A stretch of 64,000 nt of DNA from Paenibacillus sp. DCT19 (GCF_003268635.1 NZ_CP029639.1:6182001-6246000); one strand, 5' to 3'; shown: positions 42,081 to 52,874, counted from the first letter of the stretch. A program made the numbers and translations. Notes: a model not told the origin generated them from the sequence alone.

Positions 42081-44416
42081 TTACCTGGCCTTATTCGGGT
42101 GAATCAGCGTGTAGTCTCTCCACTCCTCCGGTAACAGCGAATGATACGGTTCCTGCGTGAACCGGTCGTCAATCAATACCAGAATGCCGTGGTCTTGCTC
42201 AGTACGAATGAGCCTGCCACCTGCTTGCAGCACTTTGTTCATACCTGGGAAAATATAAGCATAGTTGAACCCTCTGCGCCCTGTGCGATCAAAATAATCT
42301 TTAAGCACATTGTTCTCTAGACCAATCTGCGGTAACCCTGCACCGACCACCACGACGCCGTTCAGTCGATCACCAGGTAAATCCACACCTTCGGCAAATA
42401 CGCCGCCAAGAACAGCAAAGCCCAGTCGAGTTCGCTCCGGATTCGGCTGGAACGCGTTCAAGAACTGATCCCGCTCCTCTTCACTCATACCTTGTTCCTG
42501 CATGACAGCATCCACCTGGCTCCCTGCAAACACTCGCATATACGTCTCATGCACTTCACGCATGTACGGATAGGAAGGGAAAAAGACCAACAAATTATGA
42601 CGCGGGCGTTCAGCAACAAGTTGATCGAGTAGCTGAGCAATGGCAAGCCGTGATGCTTCTCGATCCTTGTAACGAACAGATAATGGCATGAGGCGCACGT
42701 CCAACTGTTCGCGAGAGAATGGGGAAGGCACCTGTAACGTATAGTCCTCTTCCCCTGCTCCCAGCATATCCCGGTAATAGCTCATCGGAGATAGCGTTGC
42801 TGAGAAATGCACGACGCTGCGGAAACCTTTGGCCGTCTGACGAAGCAGGGCGGACGGATCCAGACAAAATAGCTTAATTCGCACTTCACTGCGCTCACAT
42901 TCTGCATAAGTCATGAACCGTTCATCATACAACTTGGCGATGCGCAGGAAATTCTGAGCGGTGAAATAGCCATCCAGCAGCAATTCATCTATCTCAGCAT
43001 GCCCCGATCCTCCCTCCAGAAGACACTGCTCGGCAGCCATCACAAACGGTTCAAGCAGATCAATAAGCTCTTCCGGCATTTCTTGGTTATACAATTTATC
43101 CTCATCTCCGCCATTCTTGCGGATGGTTAGCAGGTACGTATCCACACCACCGGCACGATCAGAGATGGCTTTAGCCGCAGGCACACTGCTGGCTAATTCT
43201 TTGAATTCTCTTTTTAGTTCAAGAAAAACAGACTTCACCAGCTCAGCCGAGAACATATTCCGGCCACGATCCACTAGATTGTGCGCCTCATCCACCAGAA
43301 CGACGGTTCTGCGCTTCTGTTCCTCCAGCATGCGTTTTAACGAGATCCGTGGATCAAAAATATAATTGTAATCACAGATGACTGCATCAGCAGCATAGGC
43401 TGCGTCGAGTGAGAATTCAAACGGACAGACGCGATGCTTGCGAGCGTACTGCTCAATGACAGGGCGCGTCATTAATGTCTCATGTTCCAGCATGTCCAGT
43501 ACTGCTCCATTGATACGGTCATAGTATCCCTCGCACATGCTGCACTGCCCTGCATCACAGGATTCTTCTTCTTTGAAGCAGATTTTGTCCTTGGCGGTTA
43601 GGCTGATCGCATGAATGTTTAATCCCTGAGCCTGCATTCGTGCGAAGGCTTCTTCTGCGGTAGCTCTTGTTGTCGTTCTTGCCGTCAGGTAGAACAGCCT
43701 TTCAGCCTCACCCTCTCCAATGGCTTTGACCGCAGGAAAAAGCACCGACATCGTTTTGCCAATGCCCGTGGGGGCCTTCGCCATCAACCCTTGCCCTCAC
43801 GGATCGTCTGGTACACGGCTCCTGCTAACTTCCGTTGTCCTTCCCGGTATTTCTGAAAAGGGAACCCAAGCGCGCGTACACTAACATCACGCTTCTCTTC
43901 ATATGCAGCAATCATCTCTGCATAAGGGGCGTAGCCAGCGATAACCTCTGCCGCAAATTGCTCAAGCTCATGCCGCTCCATCATGCGCCGGAATCGTCGC
44001 TCTTCGCTGTTCACCGTGTGCACATATGTTAATTGCACCTGCATTCTTGGCTCATCATTCACTGCTGCATACATATAAGCGTACATGATCGCCTGCGCCC
44101 AATGTACCGGAAGACCTTCGCCCAGCTCATCCAGAGGGCCAGCCGTAGACTTGATCTCATCTACCGTTAACTGCCCTTCAAGACGAATGATGCCATCGCA
44201 GCGCCCTTCAACAATATAAGTCAGGTCACCATGTTGAAGTTCTGCCTCTAGCACCACTTCCTTCTGGTCTTCCTCGGTGTACCCCTTCTGAACGCGCTGG
44301 TGGATTCTGGTTCCTTCCTGCATGGATGCATTGGTGCGGAATCCTGGCCGGATACTGCCACTACGATACACATATTCCACCAAAGGACGCACCGATATTC
44401 GAATAGTAGTTGTCAT
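42081..44416 (-). CDS. Nuclease-helicase: PD-(D/E)XK domain fused to an XPD/DinG-type helicase, split by a one-base shift
   Basis: Two frames form one protein of about 778 residues. The first (44416-43784) is a Cas4/AddB-like nuclease with GRCDGII and VDEIKS (the D..ExK core), ending KYREGQRKLAGAVYQTIREG. The second (43787-42081) starts directly at the helicase Walker A (KAPTGIGKT) and has four Fe-S-type cysteines (CFKEEESCDAGQCSMC), the box VDEAHN, and the C-terminal QAGGRLIRTEQDHG motif VI. A helicase cannot start at Walker A without its Q-motif region, and adding one G at 43788-43790 fuses the frames exactly there. It probably acts in DNA repair. The start could also be ATG 44434. Confidence 0.82.
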
Positions 44417-44543
44417 ACGATCACCCGTTCTCATAGTATTCTCTATACTTTATCATAAATAGACACATCCTCGTCTATCCCATAATTGGACTCGTCCTAT
44501 TTCGATGTGCTATGTTGTGGAAGATATGACTAGGGCATATTGA

Positions 44544-45071
<528 letters not shown>

Positions 45072-45105
45072 CTAGAACAAGATATACATCACGTGTTGTC
45101 CTGAT

Positions 45106-45134
45106 GACCTCATCCTATTTGGATGGGGTCTGTT
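45106..45134 (+). terminator. Terminator after hmoB-like gene
   Basis: GACCTCATCC pairs with GGATGGGGTC around TATTT and is followed by TGTTTGGGTT, a poor T tract. Confidence 0.55.
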
Positions 45135-45147
45135 TGGGTTATATAGG

Positions 45148-45343
45148 CCTATATAGATTGAACAAGGCATTTACACGAGAACGAAAAGGACAGAAATAAC
45201 ATGGAGAAGCGGAGCGTTCGCCTTTATCCCCGGATTTCCCCTTTGGAAAAGGAATTCATAAAAATCTGGGGATAACAGCGATCGGAAGGTTGTTCTGTCA
45301 TTGGAGTGGTCAGTGTAAATATTTATAGTTCAACCTACATAGG
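45148..45343. repeat. RepA copy 3, inverted orientation
   Basis: Ends CCTATATAGATTGAAC (45148) and GTTCAACCTACATAGG (45328-45343) are a 16-bp inverted repeat with two mismatches. The core reads GGGGATAACAGCGATCGG, the reverse of the other copies. It lies 75 bp before the LTA synthase-like gene. Confidence 0.85.
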
Positions 45344-45418
45344 TACTTTTTTGACACAGGAACCCTCTAGATAGGATAATTATTGTTAAACGAAACTTCG
45401 GAAGGGAAGGCGGTACGT

Positions 45419-47409
45419 TTGTCACGCAGTTCACTCACCCGGTTTCTAAAAGGACCGTTTATATGGTTTACCCTGATTATGATCCTCAAAAGCTCACTTG
45501 CCTGGATCGTCATCTTCGATGATATCCCGCTGTGGAAACCCTTGCTCACGGAACTACCCATGATCTGGGCTTGCTTCTGTCTGATTGAATGGTTTGCAGC
45601 CAAACGGCGAATGTGGTTATACCTTGGGCTTAATCTACTGCTGTCAGGCATCTTCTTCGCCGCGATTATGTATTACAAATATTACGGTGTCATCGTCAAC
45701 TATCATGCCCTCGCTCAGGTGAACCAGGTTACGTCTGTTAAGAGCAGTATGTTCTCTCTGCTTGACCCGTATTATCTCTTTATTTTCACAGATATCGTTA
45801 TTATCGGTGGCTTGTTAATCCGTCGCCGGATGAAATTCGGTAAACCAGAACACCCCGCTGAGAAGCTGGTGGAGCGAAAAACGAGAAGGCGGATCGCGTC
45901 TGTTGTTCTAGTGATGTCACTCGTCATAGGTATGCTCAACATCTACCCTAACCGGGCAAGCATGAGTGAGATTACCCAAGCAGAACAGATGGGCATTCTT
46001 GGCTACGAAGCCTTTACCATTCTGGCAGATCGTCCAGATCAGCCTGTGCCTGTCAATCAGATCACTCAAGATCGAATTGAGGAACTGAAGCAGACAACCG
46101 AGCTGCCAGCGATCAATCTATCAGGAGCAGCCAAAGGGCGTAATGTAATCATGCTGCAGCTGGAATCGTTCCAGAATTTCCTGATCGGACTCCAAGTTGA
46201 TGGACAAGAGATCACACCTCATCTCAACCAGTTGGTAAGGGATAGCATGTATTTTCCGAATTTCTATCAACAGGTGGGACAAGGAAATACGTCGGATGCA
46301 GAATTTGTGGTGAACACGTCGTTCTATATTCCGCCCAATGGTGCAGCGGCTACCGTATATGCAGACAAAGCGCTCCCTAGTCTACCCAAACTCATGTCTG
46401 CCAATGGGTATCAAACGGCTACTTTTCACACCAACGATGTGCGATTCTGGAATCGGGATCAACTCTATCAGGCTCTGGGCTTCGACAAGTATTATGACAT
46501 TAATTATTTCGGTACGGATGATACCATCGCCTTCTCTGCTTCAGATGATGTGTTATACGAGAAAACGCTGGATCAACTAGAAGCTATGCAGTCCGCTGGC
46601 TCACCCTATTACGCTCATATTATTTCAATGTCGGCGCACCATCCGTATCATTTGCCAGACAGCAAGATTAGTTTAGAATTGCCTGCTCGATATCAAGATA
46701 CGTTGCCTGGCGATTATCTCATCTCCCAGCATTATGCTGACCAAGCAGTTGGGGCATTTATAGATGGGCTCAAGGAACGTGGATTGTGGGATAACAGTCT
46801 GCTCGTAGTATATGGAGATCATCTTGGACTTCCCATCTACTCCCTAGATCCCGATGACGAAGTGTTAATGGAAGAACTCTATGGACGAGCCTATACTTCG
46901 GTGGACATGATTAACATTCCCCTCATCGTTAACGCGCCAGGAATAACCCCTGCTGTGCAACTCGAACAGCTCGGGGACAGGTGGATATTTTGCCAACGAT
47001 TGCGGGACTTACTGGCGTATCTCTGCAAGATCAGCTTCATTTCGGACAAGATCTGCTGCGAGAAGGGGGAAACCTGCTGCCAGAGCGATATTACCTGCCT
47101 TCCGGTTCTGTCCTCAATGACGCGTCCTTATTCGTTCCAGCCACAGGCTACGGGGACGGGATGCATTATTCTCTTGCACATGCAGGTAGACATGACGCAC
47201 CTCAATGGAATATTCCGAGCGAGCCATTGTCCCATCCTAGTGCGGATGAAGCTTCGACCACTTTAAGGGGCTCATCCAGCTCTACCGAGTTACCATCTAC
47301 ATCTTCTGCCGGATATGTAACCAAGGATCAATATGACCGAGCACTACAGCTTATGCACTTATCCAATAGTTATCTGATCCAGTTACCCGAGCATCGCGGA
47401 GCGAAATAG
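45419..47409 (+). CDS. LTA synthase family sulfatase-fold protein, split by a one-base shift
   Basis: This polytopic membrane enzyme transfers glycerol phosphate to build lipoteichoic acid or related polymers. Five N-terminal membrane segments lie at about residues 10-190, then the extracellular sulfatase-type domain with Thr291 nucleophile in GQGNTSDAEF, SMSAHHPYHLP, and YGDHLGLP. One frame runs to 47266, but after 46976 it stops resembling the family; adding one G at 46973-46976 restores VDILPTIAGLTGVSLQ and a frame to 47409. The start is probably TTG 45419 after AAGGCGG; the frame opens at TTG 45383. The final about 60 residues are Ser/Thr-rich. A RepA copy lies upstream. Confidence 0.82.
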
Positions 47410-47452
47410 CCAAGTCATGTAGATGATAACCTCTTCTAAAAGTGCAACCAGT

Positions 47453-47500
47453 AGCGACCTTGCCTCCATAACATAGGGGACTGGGTCGCTTTATTTATTT
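47453..47500 (+). terminator. Terminator after LTA synthase-like gene
   Basis: AGCGACC pairs with GGTCGCT across a long loop and is followed by TTATTTATTTG. Confidence 0.6.
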
Positions 47501-47593
47501 GATAGAACCATAGAACGCCCCACTCTTTGAGTGGTCACTCGACATTCAGACTTGCCTACCATTCTAGCAAGGAATGAATATGTTCCATTTGTG

Positions 47594-47636
47594 AAAAAAA
47601 TAACCCGAACCCTAAAAAGTCAGGGCTCAGGTTATT
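47594..47636 (-). terminator. Terminator of the acetyltransferase operon (leftward)
   Basis: On the minus strand AATAACCTGAGCCCT pairs with AGGGTTCGGGTTATT around an 8-base loop and is followed by seven T. It ends the GNAT-GNAT-hydrolase unit. Confidence 0.8.
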
Positions 47637-47643
47637 GGGCTTA

Positions 47644-48315
47644 TTACAAAGGCAACAATGGAACGGTTGTACGTGCAGACAGTTTGTCCACCATCTCCAG
47701 CCATTCCTTCGGTTTGTTCGGCAATACCGCATAGTAACGATTCAGGAAATCAGCTACGAGGCTCGCTGGCAGTTCACCTTGGTTCTCATCACTTGGCATG
47801 AAGCACAGATCAAGTCCGCCTACAGCTTCGCCATCGCCTTGCCAGGATGGATGAACGTAAGGGAAGTCCAAGCGTTGGTAACCGAGGTGTGACAGCACTT
47901 CACGACGAACATACGGATTCATCGGTTTAATACCACCAAACTCATGGTCTTGATCCAGATAAGGATTGTAAATCTCAGCGAACATACCGAACAGCTCTTT
48001 GCCATTCGCCGCTGCCAGACTCTTCAGATCACGCTCGCGATGGCGAGCAAGGAAACTACCGATGCCCAATCCTTCACGACCGATAATCGTAAAATCAGTC
48101 ATAGCAACGTTCCAATCCTCATAGTAGCGGTATTCTGTAGCGCCAACTACATTACCTTCATGAACAGCAACGAACACCCGGATGCCCGGATCTTCCAGTG
48201 GCTCTTCCCAGAGTGGGAAATCCAATACTTCCTCTGCCGGGAAAATCTCTTGCATTAGCTTGTGCATCTGAGCGAACAATGGGTCTTTAATCGATGTTAT
48301 ACGCGTAAATTCCAT
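47644..48315 (-). CDS. GNAT family N-acetyltransferase
   Basis: This 223-residue protein has a GNAT fold: VFVAVHEGNVVGATEYRYY (strands 2-3) and a degenerate acetyl-CoA loop GREGLGIGSFLARHRERDL. The C-terminal half is longer than in minimal GNATs and contains FGGIKPMNPYVRREV. ATG 48315 follows AAGGAGG at close range; an upstream ATG at 48354 would start in the RepB remnant. It is the last gene of a leftward trio with another GNAT and a carbon-nitrogen hydrolase. Substrate unknown. Confidence 0.78.
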   Translation of the reverse strand: MEFTRITSIKDPLFAQMHKLMQEIFPAEEVLDFPLWEEPLEDPGIRVFVAVHEGNVVGATEYRYYEDWNVAMTDFTIIGREGLGIGSFLARHRERDLKSLAAANGKELFGMFAEIYNPYLDQDHEFGGIKPMNPYVRREVLSHLGYQRLDFPYVHPSWQGDGEAVGGLDLCFMPSDENQGELPASLVADFLNRYYAVLPNKPKEWLEMVDKLSARTTVPLLPL

Positions 48316-48340
48316 ATGACCATATTCCTCCTTAATATAG

Positions 48341-48394
48341 ATGCCCTCAGGCATCCTTCGTAATCAAAAGCTTACTTTTTAAACAACCTCTATA
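48341..48394. repeat. RepB remnant, right end only, overlapping a gene 3' end
   Basis: ATGCCCTCAGGCATCCTTCG, then TAATCAAAAGC and TTTTTAAACAACCTCTATA match the right terminal part of RepB. Its outermost bases supply the last codons and the TAA stop of the leftward GNAT gene ending at 48379. Confidence 0.75.
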
Positions 48395-49062
48395 AATGGG
48401 TTGCTCCACTCCATTAATGCGGCGTAATCACAAGACTCTTCATCATCCAGATAATTGGCCGTCACACCTACCGGCATACGTCCACAACGTAGCAGGAATG
48501 ATATGACGGGATCATGCAGTTCTCCTGCAACGACTTGCTCTAGATATTGCTCCGCAGACATCTGCTCTGCCACGAGATGGTATCCCGGCATTCTGCCAGC
48601 ACCAAGCAGTCGATCCATTCCTTGATGAATAACTAATTGATACATCGCCTGCATCATTAACTGGGCAAGTCCCCATTTGCGATACTTCGGACGCACGCAC
48701 AGATCCACGATGTACAACGTATTACCATCGGGCTGATGATTGCGGATATAACCATCATCTGTAACCTCAGTCCACGAATGATTAACTGGTTGAGCTGGGT
48801 CCCATTGCATTCGAAGTGACGTCATGGACCCTGCAAGTTCCCCATCCACTTCAATACAGATGGCTCCGTCCGCATAATGCGTAACATGACTCGCCAGTTG
48901 TTCATGGTTCCAGAGCAGCTCCTCCGGGTAGGGTGGAGGGAAGCTCTCTGCCTGAATGCGGATCAATTCATCAAAGTCCGCTTCCGCATAAGTACGAATG
49001 ACTGCTCTCACCGGCTTGCGCTGGCGATCCGGGCCGGTGATTCGTATTTCTTTATGATACAT
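48379..49062 (-). CDS. GNAT family N-acetyltransferase (hydrolase-linked)
   Basis: This 227-residue GNAT shows the core strands VDGELAGSMTSLRM and YIVDLCVRPKYRKWGLAQLMM, with the acetyl-CoA loop in RPKYRKWGLA. Acetyltransferases of this type occur next to, or fused with, carbon-nitrogen hydrolases in many bacteria, and here the hydrolase gene ends 32 bp upstream. The stop codon and last codons lie in the end of a RepB remnant, so the original C-terminus may have been replaced by insertion. Substrate unknown. Confidence 0.8.
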   Translation of the reverse strand: MYHKEIRITGPDRQRKPVRAVIRTYAEADFDELIRIQAESFPPPYPEELLWNHEQLASHVTHYADGAICIEVDGELAGSMTSLRMQWDPAQPVNHSWTEVTDDGYIRNHQPDGNTLYIVDLCVRPKYRKWGLAQLMMQAMYQLVIHQGMDRLLGAGRMPGYHLVAEQMSAEQYLEQVVAGELHDPVISFLLRCGRMPVGVTANYLDDEESCDYAALMEWSNPFIEVV

Positions 49063-49094
49063 CCTGACCGACTCCTCCTCTCAGGCAGTTCAAT

Positions 49095-49952
49095 CTATTC
49101 CCAATCGGTATACAGATCTGTACGGCGGTCACGCCACGTAGTTACCGAACCACGCTCACGCACCTCATACAGCAAGTCTAGATCCAGATCAGCGGTTACG
49201 ATCATATCGTTATTGATCTCACCTTCAGCCAGAATACCGCGTGGTGGGAAAGGTACATCGTTCGGTGTAATGATTGCAGCCTGTCCATAGTTGGCACGCA
49301 TGAAGTCTACTGTTGGCAGATTACCCACCGTTCCAGTCAGCACCACATAGACTTGGTTCTCTACCGCACGAGCATGACTTGTATAACGCACACGGTAGAA
49401 TCCATGACGGTCGTCCGTGCAGGAAGGACAGAAGATCACATCGGCACCCTTCGCTTTAGCCATACGCACGATCTCTGGGAATTCAATATCGTAACAGGTT
49501 AGCATCGCAATGCGGCCTTTATCCGTGTCGAACACTTCTAGCCCATCCCCAGCAGCCATGTTCCACTCTTCCACTTCTGTTGGCGTAATATGAATCTTCG
49601 CCTGGCGGGCGATACGACCATCTGGATAGAACATGTGAGCCGTATTATACAGCTTGCCTTCACGGCGAATGACGTGTGTACCGCCGATCAGATACATGCC
49701 ATATTTGGCAGCGAGCGACGTGAACAATTGCTCATATTGCTCTGTAAAACTTGGCAGATCCTCAATCGTTAATGCATTTCCTTGTTCGTCCCCAATGGAC
49801 ATTAATTGGGTGGTAAAAAATTCGGGGAACAGCACAAATTCGGTTCCGAATTCGTCGGCTGTCCGTATGTAATGCTCTGCCTGTGCAGCGAACTGCTCAA
49901 ACGAGCTAATCGTCTGTAATTGATACTGTACAGCGGATACCCGCAGTTTCAT
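49095..49952 (-). CDS. Carbon-nitrogen hydrolase (nitrilase superfamily)
   Basis: This 285-residue enzyme hydrolyses amides or nitriles through the Glu-Lys-Cys triad: Glu44 (LFPEFFTT), Lys119 (AKIHITPTEVEEW) and Cys153 (LTCYDIEFPE). The SCTDDRHGFYRVRYTSHARA segment is typical of the subgroup linked to GNATs. ATG 49952 is chosen because GGAGGTGGCG precedes it; a longer frame to 50000 lacks a site. It is first in the leftward hydrolase-GNAT-GNAT operon. Substrate unknown; an omega-amidase-like role is possible. Confidence 0.87.
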   Translation of the reverse strand: MKLRVSAVQYQLQTISSFEQFAAQAEHYIRTADEFGTEFVLFPEFFTTQLMSIGDEQGNALTIEDLPSFTEQYEQLFTSLAAKYGMYLIGGTHVIRREGKLYNTAHMFYPDGRIARQAKIHITPTEVEEWNMAAGDGLEVFDTDKGRIAMLTCYDIEFPEIVRMAKAKGADVIFCPSCTDDRHGFYRVRYTSHARAVENQVYVVLTGTVGNLPTVDFMRANYGQAAIITPNDVPFPPRGILAEGEINNDMIVTADLDLDLLYEVRERGSVTTWRDRRTDLYTDWE

Positions 49953-50154
49953 GACGCCACCTCCAAAATTAGTTAGATCCATTTCATACCATATCAACAT
50001 GATTCTGATGTAACTATCTATAGATAGATTGAACCGTTCTGATCAATACCTAGCCCTGATTGAAGTAGCTGAAGATATTTATGAAATGGATTCTATTCTG
50101 CTCTCATTGTAACAACGAAATGCACGAATTTCTATTTTCATTTGTACAAGCGCC

Positions 50155-51039
50155 CTACTTATTCAGCATAGACTGGGTGAACCCAATCCACTCCCTCGTG
50201 GCAAAAGAAAGATACCGATCCTTCCGCCAGATCATGCCAAGCTGCCATGGGATTACAGGCTCCGTCACGGGGATAATTCGAACACGCATATGATCGACCT
50301 CTCGGCAGATCGTCTCTGGTAGCAATGCTACGCCCAGGTTGGCTGCCACCATCGCACTGAGTAGATCCCACTGGGAGCTCTCATAGACAACCCGTGGCTG
50401 AAACCCTGCATCCTGACAAGCGGCAATAATGCGATCATGTAACGCAAAATCCTCTCGGAATAACACAAATGCGTCCTGCTCCAGTTCACGAAGTGCAACC
50501 GATGGTTTGCCCGCAAGTGGGTGTGTAGGATGCACCAACAGATTAAGCTTCTCTTTTACAAACACAAAATGATCCAAAACCTCATCCATCGTAGGTAATA
50601 CAGCCACCCCGATATCAAGTGCACCGCTTATGACGTCAGCCTCAACCTTTTTCGCTCCGTCTTCGAATAATTGAATACTCACTTGCGGATAAGCTTTGTG
50701 GAATTCACCAATAATCATCGGAAAAAAGCTGGACCCAACCATCGGCGGTAGTCCAATCCGCAAATGCCCCTTCTTCAGGTTCATCAGATCGTCCAATTCG
50801 GACGATAGACTGCGGAAGGACTTCTCAATCTCCACGGCCTGACGGAAAAAAACATGCCCTGCATCTGTCAGTTGAACCTTTTTGCCATAACGGTCCAACA
50901 GGGTGACACCTAACTCATCTTCTAAGCTTTTGACCGTCTTACTAATCGTTGGTTGTGTGATGAACAAAACTTCAGCGGCTTTGGTGAAGCTCTGTTGCCG
51001 AGCAACCTCTAGAAAATATTGCAAATGGCGGATATCCAT
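50155..51039 (-). CDS. LysR family regulator (CidR-like)
   Basis: This 294-residue LysR protein has the N-terminal winged helix MDIRHLQYFLEVARQQSF with TQPTISKTVKSLEDELG, and a periplasmic-binding-like effector domain (about residues 90-294). It is divergent from an LrgA/LrgB pair, the arrangement of cidR-cidABC in Bacillus and Staphylococcus, where CidR activates the operon during acetate/overflow metabolism. I chose ATG 51039, where LysR homology starts. A palindrome with 7-bp arms lies in the divergent region. Confidence 0.88.
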   Translation of the reverse strand: MDIRHLQYFLEVARQQSFTKAAEVLFITQPTISKTVKSLEDELGVTLLDRYGKKVQLTDAGHVFFRQAVEIEKSFRSLSSELDDLMNLKKGHLRIGLPPMVGSSFFPMIIGEFHKAYPQVSIQLFEDGAKKVEADVISGALDIGVAVLPTMDEVLDHFVFVKEKLNLLVHPTHPLAGKPSVALRELEQDAFVLFREDFALHDRIIAACQDAGFQPRVVYESSQWDLLSAMVAANLGVALLPETICREVDHMRVRIIPVTEPVIPWQLGMIWRKDRYLSFATREWIGFTQSMLNK

Positions 51040-51093
51040 CGTCTGATTCCAGCCTCTCATAGATAAATGGAATAGAAAACATTCTTAATATGC

Positions 51094-51124
51094 ATTTTAC
51101 TCATGAAAGGATGCAATGTAAAAT
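51094..51124. promoter_or_regulatory. LysR binding-site candidate
   Basis: ATTTTAC-N17-GTAAAAT is an inverted repeat between the LysR start (51039) and the LrgA-like start (51203). Such interrupted dyads fit LysR tetramer sites, though the spacer is longer than the usual T-N11-A. Confidence 0.35.
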
Positions 51125-51202
51125 TTGTGATATCAAAGCAAGTTTCATTTGTTTTCATAAAAAACGAACGCACCCACGTTGATGATATAAGGAGGGATTC
51201 AT

Positions 51203-51574
51203 GTGAAGAAATGGGGTCTTGGCATTCTCCAGGTTGCGATCTTGATGGCCTTCTCACTGCTCATGAACCAGCTTGCTGGTGCTCTCCATCTGCCTGTACC
51301 CGGCTCAATTCTTGGTATGGTTGCCCTCTTCCTGCTGCTTCAGACTGGCGTTGTGAAACTGCGCTGGATCGAGGTCGGAGCCGCCTGGTTGCTGGGTGAG
51401 CTACTATTGTTCTTCATACCTTCCGCCGTTGGAATTATGAATTACATGCCTATGTTAGAGCATGATGGATTGCAAATTTTATTTATCGTACTGCTTAGCA
51501 CATTTCTGGTCATGGTCTGCACAGGCCTCGTTGCCACTCGGATTGCCAAACGAAAGGAGCGTCACACGGGATGA
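51203..51574 (+). CDS. CidA/LrgA family holin-like protein
   Basis: This 123-residue membrane protein has four hydrophobic segments and the family motif LPVPGSILGMVALFLLL near residue 35, with LLFFIPSAVGIMNY in the middle. CidA/LrgA proteins are holin-like and affect murein hydrolase activity, autolysis and export of metabolites. The start is GTG after AAGGAGGGA. The stop overlaps the LrgB-like start by ATGA. It is probably controlled by the divergent LysR. Confidence 0.9.
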   Translation: MKKWGLGILQVAILMAFSLLMNQLAGALHLPVPGSILGMVALFLLLQTGVVKLRWIEVGAAWLLGELLLFFIPSAVGIMNYMPMLEHDGLQILFIVLLSTFLVMVCTGLVATRIAKRKERHTG

Positions 51575-52250
51575 TTGGATTCCTATGCTTGCTGTTAACT
51601 GTCGGAATTTACTGGATTGCCAAACGAATGTATCGCAGCCTGCCCAAAGTGTATCTGTCTCCGCTGCTCATTACGCCTCTTCTTGTCGTTGGTGTACTGC
51701 TTGCAACTGGCACAGATTATGCCGCCTACAGCAGTGGTGGCAAGTGGCTTAGTTTATTATTGCAGCCTGCAACGGTTGCCTTTGCGGTGCCGCTCTATAC
51801 CTTTTTCCATATTCTCAAAAAACATATTTCGGAGATTGTCTTCAGTGTCATGACAGGCTCTATCGTTGCCGTTCTCTCTTCTGCCCTGCTCGCCAAATGG
51901 ATGCGTCTTGACCCCGGGCTGGTGCACAGCCTTATCCCAAGATCCATCACCACGCCGATTGCCATGAATGTCTCGGCTACGATTGGTGGAATTCCTGCAG
52001 TGACTGCCGTATTCGTGATTATCACAGGGCTACTCGGTGCCATTATGGGCCTTCCATTGTTAAAATGCTTCGCATTGATGGAGAGATTGCTCGCGGAACA
52101 CTGCTTGGAACCGGTGCCCATGGAACGGGAACCTCGAAAGCATTTGAGCTGAGTTCGTTGACTGGAACCATATCAAGTATCTCCATGGTACTTGCCGCGT
52201 TGTTCACTTTAGCCGTTGCGCCTCTTCTCTCCAGTCTTATTTTCCCATAA
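51571..52250 (+). CDS. CidB/LrgB family protein, split by a one-base shift
   Basis: This polytopic membrane protein partners the LrgA-like protein. The first frame (to 52152) covers the N-terminal helices and the RSITTPIAMNVSATIGGIPA motif but then becomes non-hydrophobic. The last conserved part, IARGTLLGTGAHGTGTSKA, lies in another frame ending at 52250. Adding one A in the run at 52062-52065 joins them as LPLLKMLRIDGEIARG and yields about 226 residues, the normal family length. I treat the shift as a probable sequencing error. Confidence 0.85.
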
Positions 52251-52355
52251 TAGATGGAATTATCCCTATTTTTTGAAATATTATTGTTGTATTAAAGCCC
52301 TTTCTTCCTTACAATAAGGACAGGTTTTAATTGCTAATATTGCGGGGGAGATGCG

Positions 52356-52874
52356 ATGAAAAGAACCGGAATGAAGAGATCTCTGGACCGCCTTGGACGA
52401 ATTGTCCTTCCCAAAGAAATGCGGGATACGATGGAAATCCATATCGGCGATCCTCTCGAGTTTTTCATTGAAGGGAAAGAGTTGATTTTGAGAAAGTACA
52501 AATCAACATTGTGTATTTTTTGCGGTGACGTGGATACGGAAATGTATTTCAAAGAGCAATTCATCTGCCGGACTTGTGCAATTCAATTAAAGCACCCAGA
52601 TGACACTCCCGACTGGTTCGTACCTCAGACTAAACAGGCTCCTGCACCCGTGGAGCGTCCTGCTGGCAAACCCGCTACTAACTCATCTTCAGAATGGGAA
52701 GAAGGCCAAGCAGCTACAGGAACCGAATACCCGGATCTTCGTCCGAAAACGGCACGTATGCTGCAACAAATGAAGGAAATTGTTGAACAGAATCCTGGTT
52801 TAGCCCAACAGCAAATTGCCGAGAAGTTAGGCATTAGCCAAGGTCGTGTCTCTCAGCTCAAGAAACTGCTATAA
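52356..52874 (+). CDS. AbrB-type regulator with zinc-finger-like centre and C-terminal HTH
   Basis: Residues 1-50 are an AbrB/SpoVT swapped-hairpin DNA-binding domain (SLDRLGRIVLPKEMR). Residues 53-74 contain CxxC-N14-CxxC (Cys53, 56, 71, 74), a probable zinc site. Residues 85-125 are a Pro/Ala-rich linker, and residues 140-172 form a second helix-turn-helix (QIAEKLGISQGRVSQLKKLL). At 172 residues it is about twice the length of AbrB. GGGGGAG precedes the start. Its targets are unknown; AbrB-like proteins control the transition to stationary phase. Confidence 0.82.
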   Translation: MKRTGMKRSLDRLGRIVLPKEMRDTMEIHIGDPLEFFIEGKELILRKYKSTLCIFCGDVDTEMYFKEQFICRTCAIQLKHPDDTPDWFVPQTKQAPAPVERPAGKPATNSSSEWEEGQAATGTEYPDLRPKTARMLQQMKEIVEQNPGLAQQQIAEKLGISQGRVSQLKKLL

